Part shown: positions 1-10,209 of the stretch, one piece after another
How positions within the stretch are numbered: position 1 is the first letter of the stretch
How the letters are laid out: every line of letters begins with the position of its first letter
The notes under the pieces: model-generated
Told to the model about the DNA's origin: nothing
The model's database searches: none
Seen by the model: the letters and a program-made list of their open reading frames with translations, nothing else
Made by a program: the position numbers and the translations under genes
Assembly (NCBI GenBank): GCA_018396655.1
Contig: JAGTQF010000009.1
Location: 1-39,459 of the forward strand
Length of the DNA: 39,459 nucleotides
Origin: Candidatus Bathyarchaeota archaeon
GTDB lineage: Archaea > Thermoproteota > Bathyarchaeia > Bathyarchaeales > DTEX01
Direction: 5' to 3'

Positions 1-188
1 TATACCTATTAATTATTAAAAACCGGTTTTCAATCTTTCCATTCATATATCATAAGCTTATTCAACGCTTCGTAACAAATATAATAGGACGAGATTCAAA
101 GGCCATCTATGGGTATGATCATGAATGTCTATCACAGCTGGCTTCATGATTAAAGATTAAGGATTGTTCGGCTCTTATACTTTTGGTT

Positions 189-266
189 TGGAGCCTCGGG
201 CGGGCTTTGAACCCGCGACCCCTGCCTTACCAAGGCAGTGCCCTAACCAGACTAGGCCACCGAGGC
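189..266 (-). tRNA. tRNA-Thr (anticodon GGT)
   Basis: Read on the minus strand, this folds as a complete cloverleaf. The 7-bp acceptor stem (GCCTCGG with CCGAGGC) is at 260-266 and 193-199. The anticodon stem CTGCC/GGCAG encloses the loop TTGGTAA, giving anticodon GGT (Thr, codons ACC/ACT). The T stem GCGGG/CCCGC and loop TTCAAAG are present. The discriminator base is T (192), and the CCA tail is encoded in the genome at 189-191. No intron interrupts the anticodon loop. Identity is read from the anticodon only. Confidence 0.95.
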
Positions 267-290
267 TCTATTTTTGATTTCTAATCAAAC

Positions 291-300
291 TCTTTTAAAT
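291..300 (-). promoter_or_regulatory. TATA box of tRNA-Thr
   Basis: On the minus strand this reads ATTTAAAAGA, an archaeal TATA-like element. It lies about 26 to 30 nt upstream of the mature tRNA 5' end at 266, the usual archaeal spacing for a start just before the tRNA. Confidence 0.55.
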
Positions 301-333
301 ACCTTTATGATTTTGGTTTTGAGGTTTGAAGGG

Positions 334-2538
<2,205 letters not shown>

Positions 2539-2614
2539 TCACCCAGCCTTACAGTGAAGATTTGATGATTACTTAATAAGGGTCTCAGCCGAAGATAAAA
2601 TCTTTTCTGCATTC

Positions 2615-3508
2615 TCAATTAGAGCGATGATATTTAGGAAAAATTATCTTAGAGAAATCCTTAAGGAATTTTATTGCCTCATTTGGTGGAACATTTGTCA
2701 TTGAGAAATCCACTATAATCTTATCCGCTCCAGCATCAGCATACTCCTCTACCCTCTGAATCCACTCTGATGGATTATTGCCTAACGCATCTGGATACGT
2801 GAGTGAAGGAGCCAGAATGAAGCTTCTTCTCCTATCCCTCATTACCTCAGCGACTCTAGATACAAGCGTCCTGAAGCCTTTGATTGAGAGGTCGGATAAT
2901 GGTAGAAGACCTGCACCGTATTTAGCGGCAGCCTCTAATATTCTCTTGGAGGAACCACCGAACCATATTGGTGGATGAGGCTTTTGGACGGGTTTAGGCC
3001 AGAATGGAGCGCCAGAAACCCTATAGTATCTGCCTTCATACGTGACGGCCTCCTCCTCAGTCCAAAGTCTCAATATTATCTCTAAAGCCTCAAGCATCCT
3101 TAATATTCGCTCCTCATGCCTACCCCACCAAACACCATATGATAGAGCCTCATCCATAAACCATCCTGCACCAACACCGAAATTGACTCGACCGCCAGAA
3201 ATTATGTCCACTGTGGTGACAATCTTCGCTAACCTTGGTGGCTCATAGAATGGGAGTGGTGAGACCCTTGCACCTAAACGTATTTTATTGGTTTGGCTGG
3301 CTAGCGCTGAAAGTAATGTCCAAGCGTCGAGCTTATTTGGTTTCTTCGGGTCTCCGCTGGTTTTCTCATAGAACTCCCTTGGGAGATAGAAGTGGTCTCC
3401 AACCCAGATTGAGTCGAAACCTAATTTCTCGGCAGCCTTAGAGACTCTCAAAATTTCGTTATATTCATATCTACTATGTGTGGGCAGATGGACTCCAAAG
3501 AGGAGCAA
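2615..3508 (-). CDS. LLM-class flavin- or F420-dependent oxidoreductase
   Basis: The 297-residue protein belongs to the bacterial-luciferase-like (TIM barrel) superfamily. It opens with the characteristic first strand and helix ending in GFDSIWVGDH (about 33-42), and has the family segments RVNFGVGAGW and PPIWFGGSS. In archaea such proteins usually use F420 or FMN; the substrate cannot be read from sequence. The start is TTG at 3508 with GGGGA just upstream. It lies 10 bp downstream of the thioredoxin gene on the same strand, so the two are probably co-transcribed. Closest named relatives would be the MER/F420-glucose-6-phosphate dehydrogenase type, but a specific activity is not claimed. Confidence 0.88.
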   Translation of the reverse strand: MLLFGVHLPTHSRYEYNEILRVSKAAEKLGFDSIWVGDHFYLPREFYEKTSGDPKKPNKLDAWTLLSALASQTNKIRLGARVSPLPFYEPPRLAKIVTTVDIISGGRVNFGVGAGWFMDEALSYGVWWGRHEERILRMLEALEIILRLWTEEEAVTYEGRYYRVSGAPFWPKPVQKPHPPIWFGGSSKRILEAAAKYGAGLLPLSDLSIKGFRTLVSRVAEVMRDRRRSFILAPSLTYPDALGNNPSEWIQRVEEYADAGADKIIVDFSMTNVPPNEAIKFLKDFSKIIFPKYHRSN

Positions 3509-3518
3509 GCACTATCCC

Positions 3519-3929
3519 CTACTCAATATATTTAATAATCCTCTGCTCTAAGAGCTTTTTTGGCATAGCCCCAACGATTCTCTCAACAAGAATTCCATTC
3601 TTAAAGATTAGGAATGTGGGTATGCTCATTATTTGATATTCAGCTGGCACCCTCGGGTTCTCATCGACATTAAGTTTTCCAAATAGAATTTTGCCAGCGT
3701 ATTCTCTGGCCAATTCATCTATTACTGGAGCCATCATACGACATGGTGCACACCAAGGAGCCCAGCAATCAATCACCACGAGGCGGCGGCTCCTTACGAT
3801 ATCACTGAAGTTTTGGTCAGTTATCTCTATTGGTTCATTCACGGAATTCTCCATTCTGGACTTTCGTACGAGCTCCTCAATCTTCCTCTGCCTAATTCTT
3901 TCAAGTTCCTTATCCTCTTCTCCGCCCAT
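3519..3929 (-). CDS. trxA: Thioredoxin with charged N-terminal extension
   Basis: A cytoplasmic thiol-disulfide reductant. The redox motif WCAPC has Cys60 and Cys63, within the canonical CWAPWCAPC context, and the cis-proline loop SIPTF is at 102-106. At 136 residues it is about 30 longer than minimal thioredoxin. The first 30 residues are highly charged and predicted helical (ELERIRQRKIEEL), a type of extension also found on other archaeal thioredoxins. A shorter start at Met26 is possible, but the ATG at 3929 has GGAGAG upstream and is preferred. It is the first gene of a probable two-gene unit with the LLM oxidoreductase, which suggests a link to redox metabolism, though none is proved. 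Confidence 0.93.
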   Translation of the reverse strand: MGGEEDKELERIRQRKIEELVRKSRMENSVNEPIEITDQNFSDIVRSRRLVVIDCWAPWCAPCRMMAPVIDELAREYAGKILFGKLNVDENPRVPAEYQIMSIPTFLIFKNGILVERIVGAMPKKLLEQRIIKYIE

Positions 3930-4023
3930 GCTAATCTCTCCGAATCCTCAAAACTGACAGAACATTAATCTCTTCCTCCTCTGATAAAAGGTTTTTGAAT
4001 GCATGTGCCCAAAAGAAATTAAT

Positions 4024-4032
4024 TTTATAAAT
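4024..4032 (+). promoter_or_regulatory. TATA box before inositol-phosphate synthase
   Basis: TTTATAAAT lies about 40 nt before the TTG start at 4068. This places transcription initiation near 4054, leaving a short leader that still contains the GGTGAT ribosome site at 4058-4063. The element is nearly symmetric and could also serve the thioredoxin gene in the other direction, but with a leader of about 70 nt. Confidence 0.4.
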
Positions 4033-4067
4033 TTGCGAGATGAAATTTTAGGTTAGCGGTGATATTT

Positions 4068-5150
4068 TTGGCTGAGATTAGGGTTGCGATAGCTGGTGTT
4101 GGGAATGGGGCGTCAGCATTAGTTCAGGGCGTCCATTATTATAAGGATGCTAAGGAGACGGATTTCGTTCCAGGATTAATGCATGTTAAATTTGGCGATT
4201 ATCATGTTCGGGACATAAAGTTTGTTGCGGCATTTGAGGTTAATAGACTGAAGATTGGAAAAGACCTTAGCGAGGCAATTTTCACTGAGCCAAATTGCTG
4301 CCCAAGATTTGTTAAGTCAATACCTAAGCTGGGGGTTGAGGTTCTACCAGCGCCAATATTAGATGGTGTTGGACCCCATATGAGAGAGGCATTTAGAGTA
4401 TACTCAGAGAACGAGATTAAGCCTGTTAATGTCGCTGAGGTTCTTAGGGAAACTAAGGCTGATATACTTGTGAATTACATGCCAGTTGGCAGCTTTGAGG
4501 CAACGCGCTTCTATGCTCAAGCAGCCATAGACGCTGGATGCGCATTTGTTAATTGTATTCCCGAGTTTATCGCGAGCGATAGGGAATGGGCCGCTAAGTT
4601 TGAGAAGGCTGGGTTGCCGGTTGCTGGCGATGATATTAAAAGCCAGTTGGGTGCAACTATACTCCATAGGGAGATTATTAGGCTCTTCGTTGATAGGGGC
4701 GTTAAGATTGATGAGACATATCAGTTGAATATTGGCGGAGACACTGACTTCCAGAATATGACGTTAGAGCAGAGGCTTAAGTCTAAGCGCATAAGTAAGA
4801 CCGAGGCAGTTACAAGCCTAGTTCCATATGATGTTCCCACGAGAATAGGTCCATCAGACTTCGTTCCCTTCCTGGAAAATAAGAAAATATGCTACATTTA
4901 TGTTAGGGGTAGAAATTTTGGCGACCAACCAATAAAGGTGTGGGTTAAGCTTGAGGTTGAGGATGCGCCTAATAGTGCTGGCGTAGTGATAGACGTTATA
5001 AGGGCAACTAAAATAGCGCTTGACAGAGGAATTGCCGGGCCACTAATTAGCATATCAGCATACGCCTTTAAACATCCGCCAATCCAAGTTGAGGACCCGG
5101 TAGCTAGGAGGTGGGTTGAGGAGTTTATAGAGGGGAAGAGGGAGAGATAG
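4068..5150 (+). CDS. ino1: myo-inositol-1-phosphate synthase
   Basis: Converts glucose 6-phosphate to 1L-myo-inositol 1-phosphate using NAD as an internal redox cofactor, the first step toward archaeal inositol phospholipids and compatible solutes. The N-terminal Rossmann motif is AIAGVGNGASALVQG, and the family's long conserved stretches (GLMHVKFGDY, GDDIKSQLGAT, LNIGGDTDFQNM) are intact. About 360 residues matches the short archaeal form. A GTG at 4059 is in frame, but GGTGAT (4058-4063) overlaps it and lies 4 nt before the TTG at 4068, so I start there (MAEIRVAIAG). It is a single gene, with the DUF1028 gene converging on it 4 bp downstream. Confidence 0.95.
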   Translation: MAEIRVAIAGVGNGASALVQGVHYYKDAKETDFVPGLMHVKFGDYHVRDIKFVAAFEVNRLKIGKDLSEAIFTEPNCCPRFVKSIPKLGVEVLPAPILDGVGPHMREAFRVYSENEIKPVNVAEVLRETKADILVNYMPVGSFEATRFYAQAAIDAGCAFVNCIPEFIASDREWAAKFEKAGLPVAGDDIKSQLGATILHREIIRLFVDRGVKIDETYQLNIGGDTDFQNMTLEQRLKSKRISKTEAVTSLVPYDVPTRIGPSDFVPFLENKKICYIYVRGRNFGDQPIKVWVKLEVEDAPNSAGVVIDVIRATKIALDRGIAGPLISISAYAFKHPPIQVEDPVARRWVEEFIEGKRER

Positions 5151-5154
5151 ATTT

Positions 5155-5802
5155 TCAGCGCGTAATTTGCATCCACCTCTTATAAGACTCAAATATTCGG
5201 CGTAGCTCCCTCACTGGCTCATCATGCAAGTCAACTCTCAAGTCTATTTTTGGGCGGGACTCATGTATCGGCTCCCTCTCAACCACAACCAGCGCCGCTG
5301 AACATATTCCCCTCCAATCCCCTCCAGTCTCTTGTCCAGCTTCTAGGGCTCTTAAAAGCCTCTCGGGGAACCATTCGCCCTCAGAATTCTCAAATGCTTT
5401 AACCATAGATTCAAGAACTTTTCCAGATGTTAGAGCGTTGCCTGCTGCAACACAATCTTCGCGAATGATATGCCCACTCCACTTTAACGTTTCTCTACCA
5501 GTAAAGGCTGCCTTCTCACCGAACACGTCAACTATGGATATTTGCCTCATCTCCCTAAAATCATCATTTTCAAGCAGAGTTTTAAGAACATCATTCGGTT
5601 TAAGTCCATTTTTGAGAAGTTTCAACCCGTTAACCCCATGAAAGAAGCATGTATATCCTTGAACCGCTATGGCACCTACACCAGCCTCCACGTGTGGAAC
5701 AGCACTTCCAACAGCCAGAGATGCGGAGGCAACACAAACACCTAAAGCGAGAGTTCTTGGGCATCTGGCAACCATAGAGAATGTGCAGAACCCATTATTC
5801 AA
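5155..5802 (-). CDS. DUF1028 family protein (Ntn-hydrolase-like)
   Basis: The region from CTFSMVARCPRTLALGVCVAS onward matches the DUF1028 family, which is predicted to adopt an N-terminal-nucleophile hydrolase fold; no reaction is established. The usual TFSIVA-type opening with a Thr that could be the nucleophile is preserved (here TFSMVA). AVPHVEAGVGAIAVQGYT and the GGDWRGICSAALVV segment are also typical. The frame stays open to an ATG at 5832, but those extra residues are an out-of-frame reading of the conserved end of the riboflavin kinase gene. I therefore prefer the TTG at 5802, which overlaps that gene's stop region. It is probably translationally coupled to ribK. The exact start is uncertain. 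Confidence 0.82.
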   Translation of the reverse strand: MNNGFCTFSMVARCPRTLALGVCVASASLAVGSAVPHVEAGVGAIAVQGYTCFFHGVNGLKLLKNGLKPNDVLKTLLENDDFREMRQISIVDVFGEKAAFTGRETLKWSGHIIREDCVAAGNALTSGKVLESMVKAFENSEGEWFPERLLRALEAGQETGGDWRGICSAALVVVEREPIHESRPKIDLRVDLHDEPVRELRRIFESYKRWMQITR

Positions 5803-6226
5803 GCAGTATTTCAACCTCAACCTCATCCCCATCCCTAAGGTTTAGAAGCCTCCTTAGATTGACCGGAGCAATAATCTCCAGAAGTTTTCTCGGATAGTTT
5901 GAAACGTTAGGTCTAACAACAGCCCCTGAAATACCTGGCATTATAAGCGCCCTATAAAGTCTACCCGATGAATAGCCGGGCTCGGGAACTATTTTAAATC
6001 CGGAATTTTTGCTTAATAGGTCCATTAGCTTATTACAATCTTCGTCCGCCAAAAGCAGATTTAATGTTCCAGGGTGCGGTTCGAAGCCAAGCGCCTCTTT
6101 AACTTGCCTCTTAAACCATGGTAAATTTGTGAACTTGCTTCCCTCACCTATCCCAGTAGATACCGTCCCCCTCACTATGAGTCCCACTGTTATATTTCGA
6201 TTTTCACCCAATCTTTCAGTTCCCAT
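5795..6226 (-). CDS. ribK: CTP-dependent riboflavin kinase (DUF120 family)
   Basis: Archaeal RibK phosphorylates riboflavin to FMN with CTP rather than ATP. The diagnostic run VRGTVSTGIGEG followed by KFTNLPWF, and the motif LGFEPHPGTLNLLL, are both present, as is the closing acidic segment LRDGDEVEVEILLE. From the ATG at 6226 the protein has 143 residues, the usual size for the stand-alone kinase domain. The frame is open 33 residues further upstream, but that part is hydrophobic, unrelated to the family and overlaps the divergent transporter gene. There is no clear Shine-Dalgarno. The shared TATA element at 6255-6261 lies about 32 nt away, so the message is probably leaderless. Confidence 0.93.
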   Translation of the reverse strand: MGTERLGENRNITVGLIVRGTVSTGIGEGSKFTNLPWFKRQVKEALGFEPHPGTLNLLLADEDCNKLMDLLSKNSGFKIVPEPGYSSGRLYRALIMPGISGAVVRPNVSNYPRKLLEIIAPVNLRRLLNLRDGDEVEVEILLE

Positions 6227-6254
6227 AAGCCAATAGGGATTAAGATTGATAAAG

Positions 6255-6261
6255 TATATAT
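6255..6261. promoter_or_regulatory. Shared divergent TATA element
   Basis: TATATAT is the only strong TATA-like sequence between ribK and the ABC permease. Its centre (6258) is 32 nt from the ribK ATG (6226, minus) and 30 nt from the permease ATG (6288, plus). That is the spacing expected for leaderless or near-leaderless archaeal transcripts in both directions. Confidence 0.5.
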
Positions 6262-6287
6262 GCGATGTGATAATTAGAGAAACGAGA

Positions 6288-7973
6288 ATGAAAAGCGTCT
6301 TTCCCTCAAGGAATAATGGCAGCATGCGTAAATTAATTAGAAAACTGGATGAACTCTCATCGAGGGACTCAATTAAATATTTAGTTTACGCATCATCGAT
6401 ACTGTTCTTTTTCGCCTTTATACTTCTTCCACCAATCATCGGGATACTTGAGAATATCAGTCAAGTGGAGACTATATTGCATGAACCTAATTTATTGGCT
6501 AGAGCTAATGCGGCAATTATCCAATCTTTTTTCATGGCTTTTATTATTGCAACCTTAGATTTAGTAGCAGCACTACCCCTCGCATGGTTTATAGTTAGAA
6601 GCAGGATTGAACTTGCACACATCATAGATACTATGGTGGATATCCCATTCCTCATACCAACAGCAGCTCTAGGATATTCAACACTCCTCTTCTGGGGTAG
6701 ACCTGATGGAATCTCAAGGATTTTTGGAGTAGAATCACTTGTTCCAGAGGGATTTCTTCTAGTCTTTCTTCTACACTTTTCCTTCTCATATCCCGTTATT
6801 GTAAGAGTTATGGTGGGCGAACTACTTAACTATAAAGAGGTTTACGAGATTGCTGCGAGAACTCTCGGTGCACAGCCATTAACAGCGGTTAGGACGATAA
6901 CTTTACCCTTACTTAAGCCAGGCATAATAGCGTCTTTCCTATTAGCGTTCGCTCGCTCGCTCTCGGAAACTGGTGCAACAGTTATGGTGGCTGGTCAATG
7001 GGAGAATGGCCCGGTCTTCCTATTTAGGGTTATAGATATGGTTGGTCTTCCGGAACACTTGAAGAGTAGCGTTTTAGTTTACGTGAGTTCAATTTTGATA
7101 TTTACATCAACAATATTATTCTTTTTGATAAGTTTGTTGGCGCCTAAATTTAGGTTTCCAATTAGGCGAGTCTTTCCATCAATAGAGAGAAGGCTCAGCA
7201 GCTCTAAAATCATTAGGTTTAGGAATGGGTTAACGCTTCTAGTATTTCTACTCGTGGTTTTATCACCATCCCTATTCATCGCCCTCCCAATGATTGGTGC
7301 GCTCATAGATGGAACTCTAGGCGAGGCTCTGGTTGGCTCAGGCCCCTGGGGTGAATTCTGGCGTAGTATGACGATTTCTTATGCCATTGGCTCGCTATCG
7401 ACAATAGTAAACATCATTTTTGGTCTTCCAGCGGCTATAGTGATTGCTAGAAGGAAGCTTGGTGGTGCAACACCAATATTTAAGGCATTGATTAGCATAC
7501 CAATAATTGTTCCCTCAATTGCGCTGGGGGTATCCTTAAGGCTCTTCTGGGGGAGATACTACTTCCTTCATGAATTCTGGATTCTATTATTCTCTCATAC
7601 GACCATAACTTACACCTATTTCGTCGAGTCCATGGCTGCCGCCATGGAAAGCATACCCCTGGAGATTGAGGAAGTTGCCAGCACGCTTGGCGCGAAACCA
7701 CTCACAATATTCCGTGAAATAACCCTTCCGCTCACAAAATACTCAATGTTCTCTGGGGCTGTCCTAGTGTTCACTAGGGCTTTGGGTGAGACCGGTGCAG
7801 CTAAAGCCGTTGCCAGAACAAAAGAGTTCTGGACGACACCAATTTTGCTCGTTAACTGGATTAAGGATGGAAAGATAACTGGCTCACAAAAGGCTTTGAG
7901 TGTGGGGCTCTACATAATATTGTCATTCATAATTCTTTTAGCCTTAAGGTTGTTGACGAGAAGGAGGAAGTAG
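6288..7973 (+). CDS. ABC importer permease, two fused transmembrane domains
   Basis: A membrane protein of 561 residues carrying two tandem binding-protein-dependent permease domains, as in FbpB/ThiP-type iron or thiamine importers. Each half has its EAA cytoplasmic loop that docks an ATPase. In the 575-residue frame from 6246, the first is AARTLGAQPLTAVRTITLPL (202-221) and the second is ASTLGAKPLTIFREITLPL (478-496). About six transmembrane helices flank each loop set. The open frame begins at a TTG at 6246, but the ATG at 6288 fits the TATA spacing. The gene is followed after 6 bp by the first ATPase. No substrate-binding protein gene is in the operon, so the substrate (metal, thiamine-like or oxyanion) is open. 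Confidence 0.9.
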   Translation: MKSVFPSRNNGSMRKLIRKLDELSSRDSIKYLVYASSILFFFAFILLPPIIGILENISQVETILHEPNLLARANAAIIQSFFMAFIIATLDLVAALPLAWFIVRSRIELAHIIDTMVDIPFLIPTAALGYSTLLFWGRPDGISRIFGVESLVPEGFLLVFLLHFSFSYPVIVRVMVGELLNYKEVYEIAARTLGAQPLTAVRTITLPLLKPGIIASFLLAFARSLSETGATVMVAGQWENGPVFLFRVIDMVGLPEHLKSSVLVYVSSILIFTSTILFFLISLLAPKFRFPIRRVFPSIERRLSSSKIIRFRNGLTLLVFLLVVLSPSLFIALPMIGALIDGTLGEALVGSGPWGEFWRSMTISYAIGSLSTIVNIIFGLPAAIVIARRKLGGATPIFKALISIPIIVPSIALGVSLRLFWGRYYFLHEFWILLFSHTTITYTYFVESMAAAMESIPLEIEEVASTLGAKPLTIFREITLPLTKYSMFSGAVLVFTRALGETGAAKAVARTKEFWTTPILLVNWIKDGKITGSQKALSVGLYIILSFIILLALRLLTRRRK

Positions 7974-7979
7974 CTGGAA

Positions 7980-9092
7980 GTGCCATTAATAGAGCTGGTG
8001 AATGTTACAAAAAGATACGGTAATGTAACGGCGATTAAAAACCTAAGCCTAAAGATGAATGATGGTGAATATATATGCGTTCTCGGCCCAACTGGAAGTG
8101 GAAAAACAACATTACTCAAGCTCATAGCTGGAATCGTTAAGCCTGATAGCGGCGAAATATATATTGATGGAAGGCTTGTAAATGATGTTCCACCGCAGGA
8201 GAGGAATGTGGCTTACGTTCCGCAATATTACGCCCTATTCCCACATATGAGCGTAATTGATAACGTTGCATTTGGACCCCTCTCCAGAGGCTTCAGTAGG
8301 GAAGAAGCCTATAAAGTATCAATGCAAATGCTTGAGATGACCAAGCTTGCGTGGAGAGCCAATTCTTTCCCGCATGAACTTAGCGGTGGAATGCAGCAGC
8401 GCCTAGCTTTAGCGAGGGGGCTTGCGTCCGGCGCAAAAATTCTACTTTTAGATGAGCCGCTCGGCGCTTTAGATGCAAGATTAAGGGTTGAGTTGAGGTA
8501 TAAGCTTAGGGGGATTGCGAAGAAGAATAAATTGACAACGATTCATGTTACGCATGACCAGGAGGAGGCCATGGTTGTCGCCGATAGAATAGTTGTTTTA
8601 AGAAATGGTGAGATACAGCAGGAGGGGCCGCCCTCACAAGTCTATAATGAGCCTAAAAGTATATTTGTAGCACATTTTGTTGGTGGAGCAAACTTCCTTG
8701 AGGGCTTTGTCGCTGAAGTCGACCAGTATGGCTCTTGGATTCAGCTTAGAAATGGCTTTCTCCTGCGAGTTAATGATGTTAATAGGGTTGTTGGCGAGAG
8801 GATTGTTGTTATGGTTAGAGAGGAGAAGGTTGAGGTTATTAAGGGGGCGCGTAGGAGGGAGGAGATTAATCTTTTTCCCGGAGCAGTATCGGAGGTTAGT
8901 TTTCTGGGAGACTTTGTATCTTACTCTATCACGCTTGATAATGGGGATAAAGTTAGCTCTAGAATGCCAAGCGTCTTCGGCTTAAAGAGATTCGGTATTG
9001 GCGAAAGGGTTTATGTCCGCCTAAAGCCGGAGAATTTAAGGGTGTATCCGTATCCGCCTCAGGGGCTTTATAAGGAGCTGGAGGTGATATAG
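7980..9092 (+). CDS. ABC importer ATPase 1 with TOBE domain
   Basis: A MalK/FbpC-type cytoplasmic ATPase of 370 residues. Walker A GPTGSGKT is at 36-43, signature LSGGMQQ at 134-140, Walker B ILLLDEP at 154-160, and the switch His lies in THVTHDQEEA. The A-loop tyrosine is in TKRYG. The C-terminal third is a TOBE-like regulatory domain with paired small beta-barrel segments. The start is GTG at 7980 with AGGAGGAAG upstream. It shares an operon with the fused permease and with a second, clearly different ATPase, suggesting that a heterodimer of ATPases serves the two permease halves. Confidence 0.92.
   Translation: MPLIELVNVTKRYGNVTAIKNLSLKMNDGEYICVLGPTGSGKTTLLKLIAGIVKPDSGEIYIDGRLVNDVPPQERNVAYVPQYYALFPHMSVIDNVAFGPLSRGFSREEAYKVSMQMLEMTKLAWRANSFPHELSGGMQQRLALARGLASGAKILLLDEPLGALDARLRVELRYKLRGIAKKNKLTTIHVTHDQEEAMVVADRIVVLRNGEIQQEGPPSQVYNEPKSIFVAHFVGGANFLEGFVAEVDQYGSWIQLRNGFLLRVNDVNRVVGERIVVMVREEKVEVIKGARRREEINLFPGAVSEVSFLGDFVSYSITLDNGDKVSSRMPSVFGLKRFGIGERVYVRLKPENLRVYPYPPQGLYKELEVI
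9080..9088 (+). promoter_or_regulatory. Strong Shine-Dalgarno before a probable ATT start
   Basis: GGAGGTGAT is complementary to the archaeal 16S 3' end. It lies within the last codons of ATPase 1, with 5 nt between it and the ATT at 9094. No ATG, GTG, TTG or CTG in the reading frame of the next gene lies between its upstream stop (TGA, 9085-9087) and the GTG at 9148. Confidence 0.7.
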
Positions 9093-9093
9093 T

Positions 9094-10194
9094 ATTCCGC
9101 CAGTCCGCCTAATCAATATCACAAAAAAATATGGCGGTATCTTTGCGGTGAAGAACATTAATCTTCAGGTTGAGGATAGGGAGTATCTGTGCATAATTGG
9201 CCCAAGTGGATGCGGCAAGACCACGCTAATAAAGTGCATAGCCGGAATTATCGAGCCGGATGAGGGTGAAATCTACATAGGGGACAAGCTCGTAAATAAT
9301 CTGCCAATAGAGGATAGGGAAATCGGATATGTTTTCCAAGAGATTGCGCTCTTTCCACATATGAACGTTTACAATAATATTTGTTACGGGCCCTTTGTTA
9401 AAGGCTGGAGCATCTCTAAGGCTGAAAACCTCATTAAAGAGATTCTTAATATGATGAGATTGTATGATAGGGTTAGGGATAAACCCGACGCGCTCAGCGG
9501 CGGTGCAAGACAGAAGACCGCTGTTGCAAGGGCATTAATCTCAGGCTCAAAATTACTGCTGCTTGATGAGCCCTTAGGCTCATTGGACGCCAAGGTTAGG
9601 AGGGTTCTAAGATACGAGTTGAAGAGGCTCGTTAAGGACCTCGGGTTAACGGCAATTCATGTTACGCATGACCAGGAGGAGGCCATGTCAATTGCCGATA
9701 GAATAGTTGTTATGAGGGCTGGGGAGATAGTTGAGGTTGGAACCCCAATAGAGCTTTATATGTGCCCTAAGAGCCTCTTCACAGCAAACTTTGTTGGTGA
9801 GGCAAACTTTTTTATAGGTGATTTTGTTGGTGAGGAAGATGATTATGTGAAGATAGATGTTGGTGGAAAGGCGCTTTATAGCAAATGTAAAGTTAACCCA
9901 GAAGATGGGAAGGTTGTTGCAGTTATAAGGCCTGAATTCGTGGTTATGAAGAGGACCGGCCCACCCAGAGAGGTTTGGAGGGGTGTTATTGAGGGAAGAG
10001 TCTTTTTGGGCGGTTCGGTTCGCTTTGAAGTTCGAACGGAGAACGATATTATGATAGCCGTGAAGAAGCCTCTCTTATCTGAGGCTCTTAGGTTTGAGGT
10101 TGGAGACCATGTCGCTCTGATTCTGCCACGTGAGTTCCTTCTGGTTTATCCTTATCCTAAGGAGGGTTTGGAGAAGGCTATATCCATAGAGTAG
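9094..10194 (+). CDS. ABC importer ATPase 2 with TOBE domain (probable ATT start)
   Basis: A second MalK-type ATPase: Walker A GPSGCGKT, signature LSGGARQ, Walker B LLLLDEPLGSLD, switch His in THVTHDQEEA, and a C-terminal TOBE-like domain. The first conventional start is GTG at 9148, but that would delete the first beta strand and the A-loop tyrosine (TKKYGG). The frame is open upstream to a TGA at 9085. Translation from the ATT at 9094 gives a start PPVRLINITKKYGG that aligns residue for residue with ATPase 1 (PLIELVNVTKRYGN) and puts Walker A at the same position, 36. A strong ribosome site precedes the ATT. ATT initiation, or a base error in an original ATG/GTG, is inferred. Full length would be 366 residues. 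Confidence 0.85.
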   Translation: MPPVRLINITKKYGGIFAVKNINLQVEDREYLCIIGPSGCGKTTLIKCIAGIIEPDEGEIYIGDKLVNNLPIEDREIGYVFQEIALFPHMNVYNNICYGPFVKGWSISKAENLIKEILNMMRLYDRVRDKPDALSGGARQKTAVARALISGSKLLLLDEPLGSLDAKVRRVLRYELKRLVKDLGLTAIHVTHDQEEAMSIADRIVVMRAGEIVEVGTPIELYMCPKSLFTANFVGEANFFIGDFVGEEDDYVKIDVGGKALYSKCKVNPEDGKVVAVIRPEFVVMKRTGPPREVWRGVIEGRVFLGGSVRFEVRTENDIMIAVKKPLLSEALRFEVGDHVALILPREFLLVYPYPKEGLEKAISIE

Positions 10195-10209
10195 GAAAAG
10201 ATTAAAATA

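Noticed and set aside
19-30. 12-bp perfect palindrome AAAACCGGTTTT
   Set aside because: Isolated, with no visible gene at its side; could be chance in A+T-rich sequence. Nothing else in 1-188 supports a gene or RNA.
5803-5832. Longer DUF1028 start
   Set aside because: The extra residues are the out-of-frame reading of conserved ribK codons and have no family match.
6227-6325. Longer hydrophobic N-terminus for riboflavin kinase
   Set aside because: It overlaps the divergent transporter gene and the shared TATA element, and RibK begins near the ATG at 6226.
9148-10194. GTG at 9148 as the true start of ATPase 2
   Set aside because: It lacks a ribosome site and would remove the A-loop tyrosine and first strand that the paralogue keeps.
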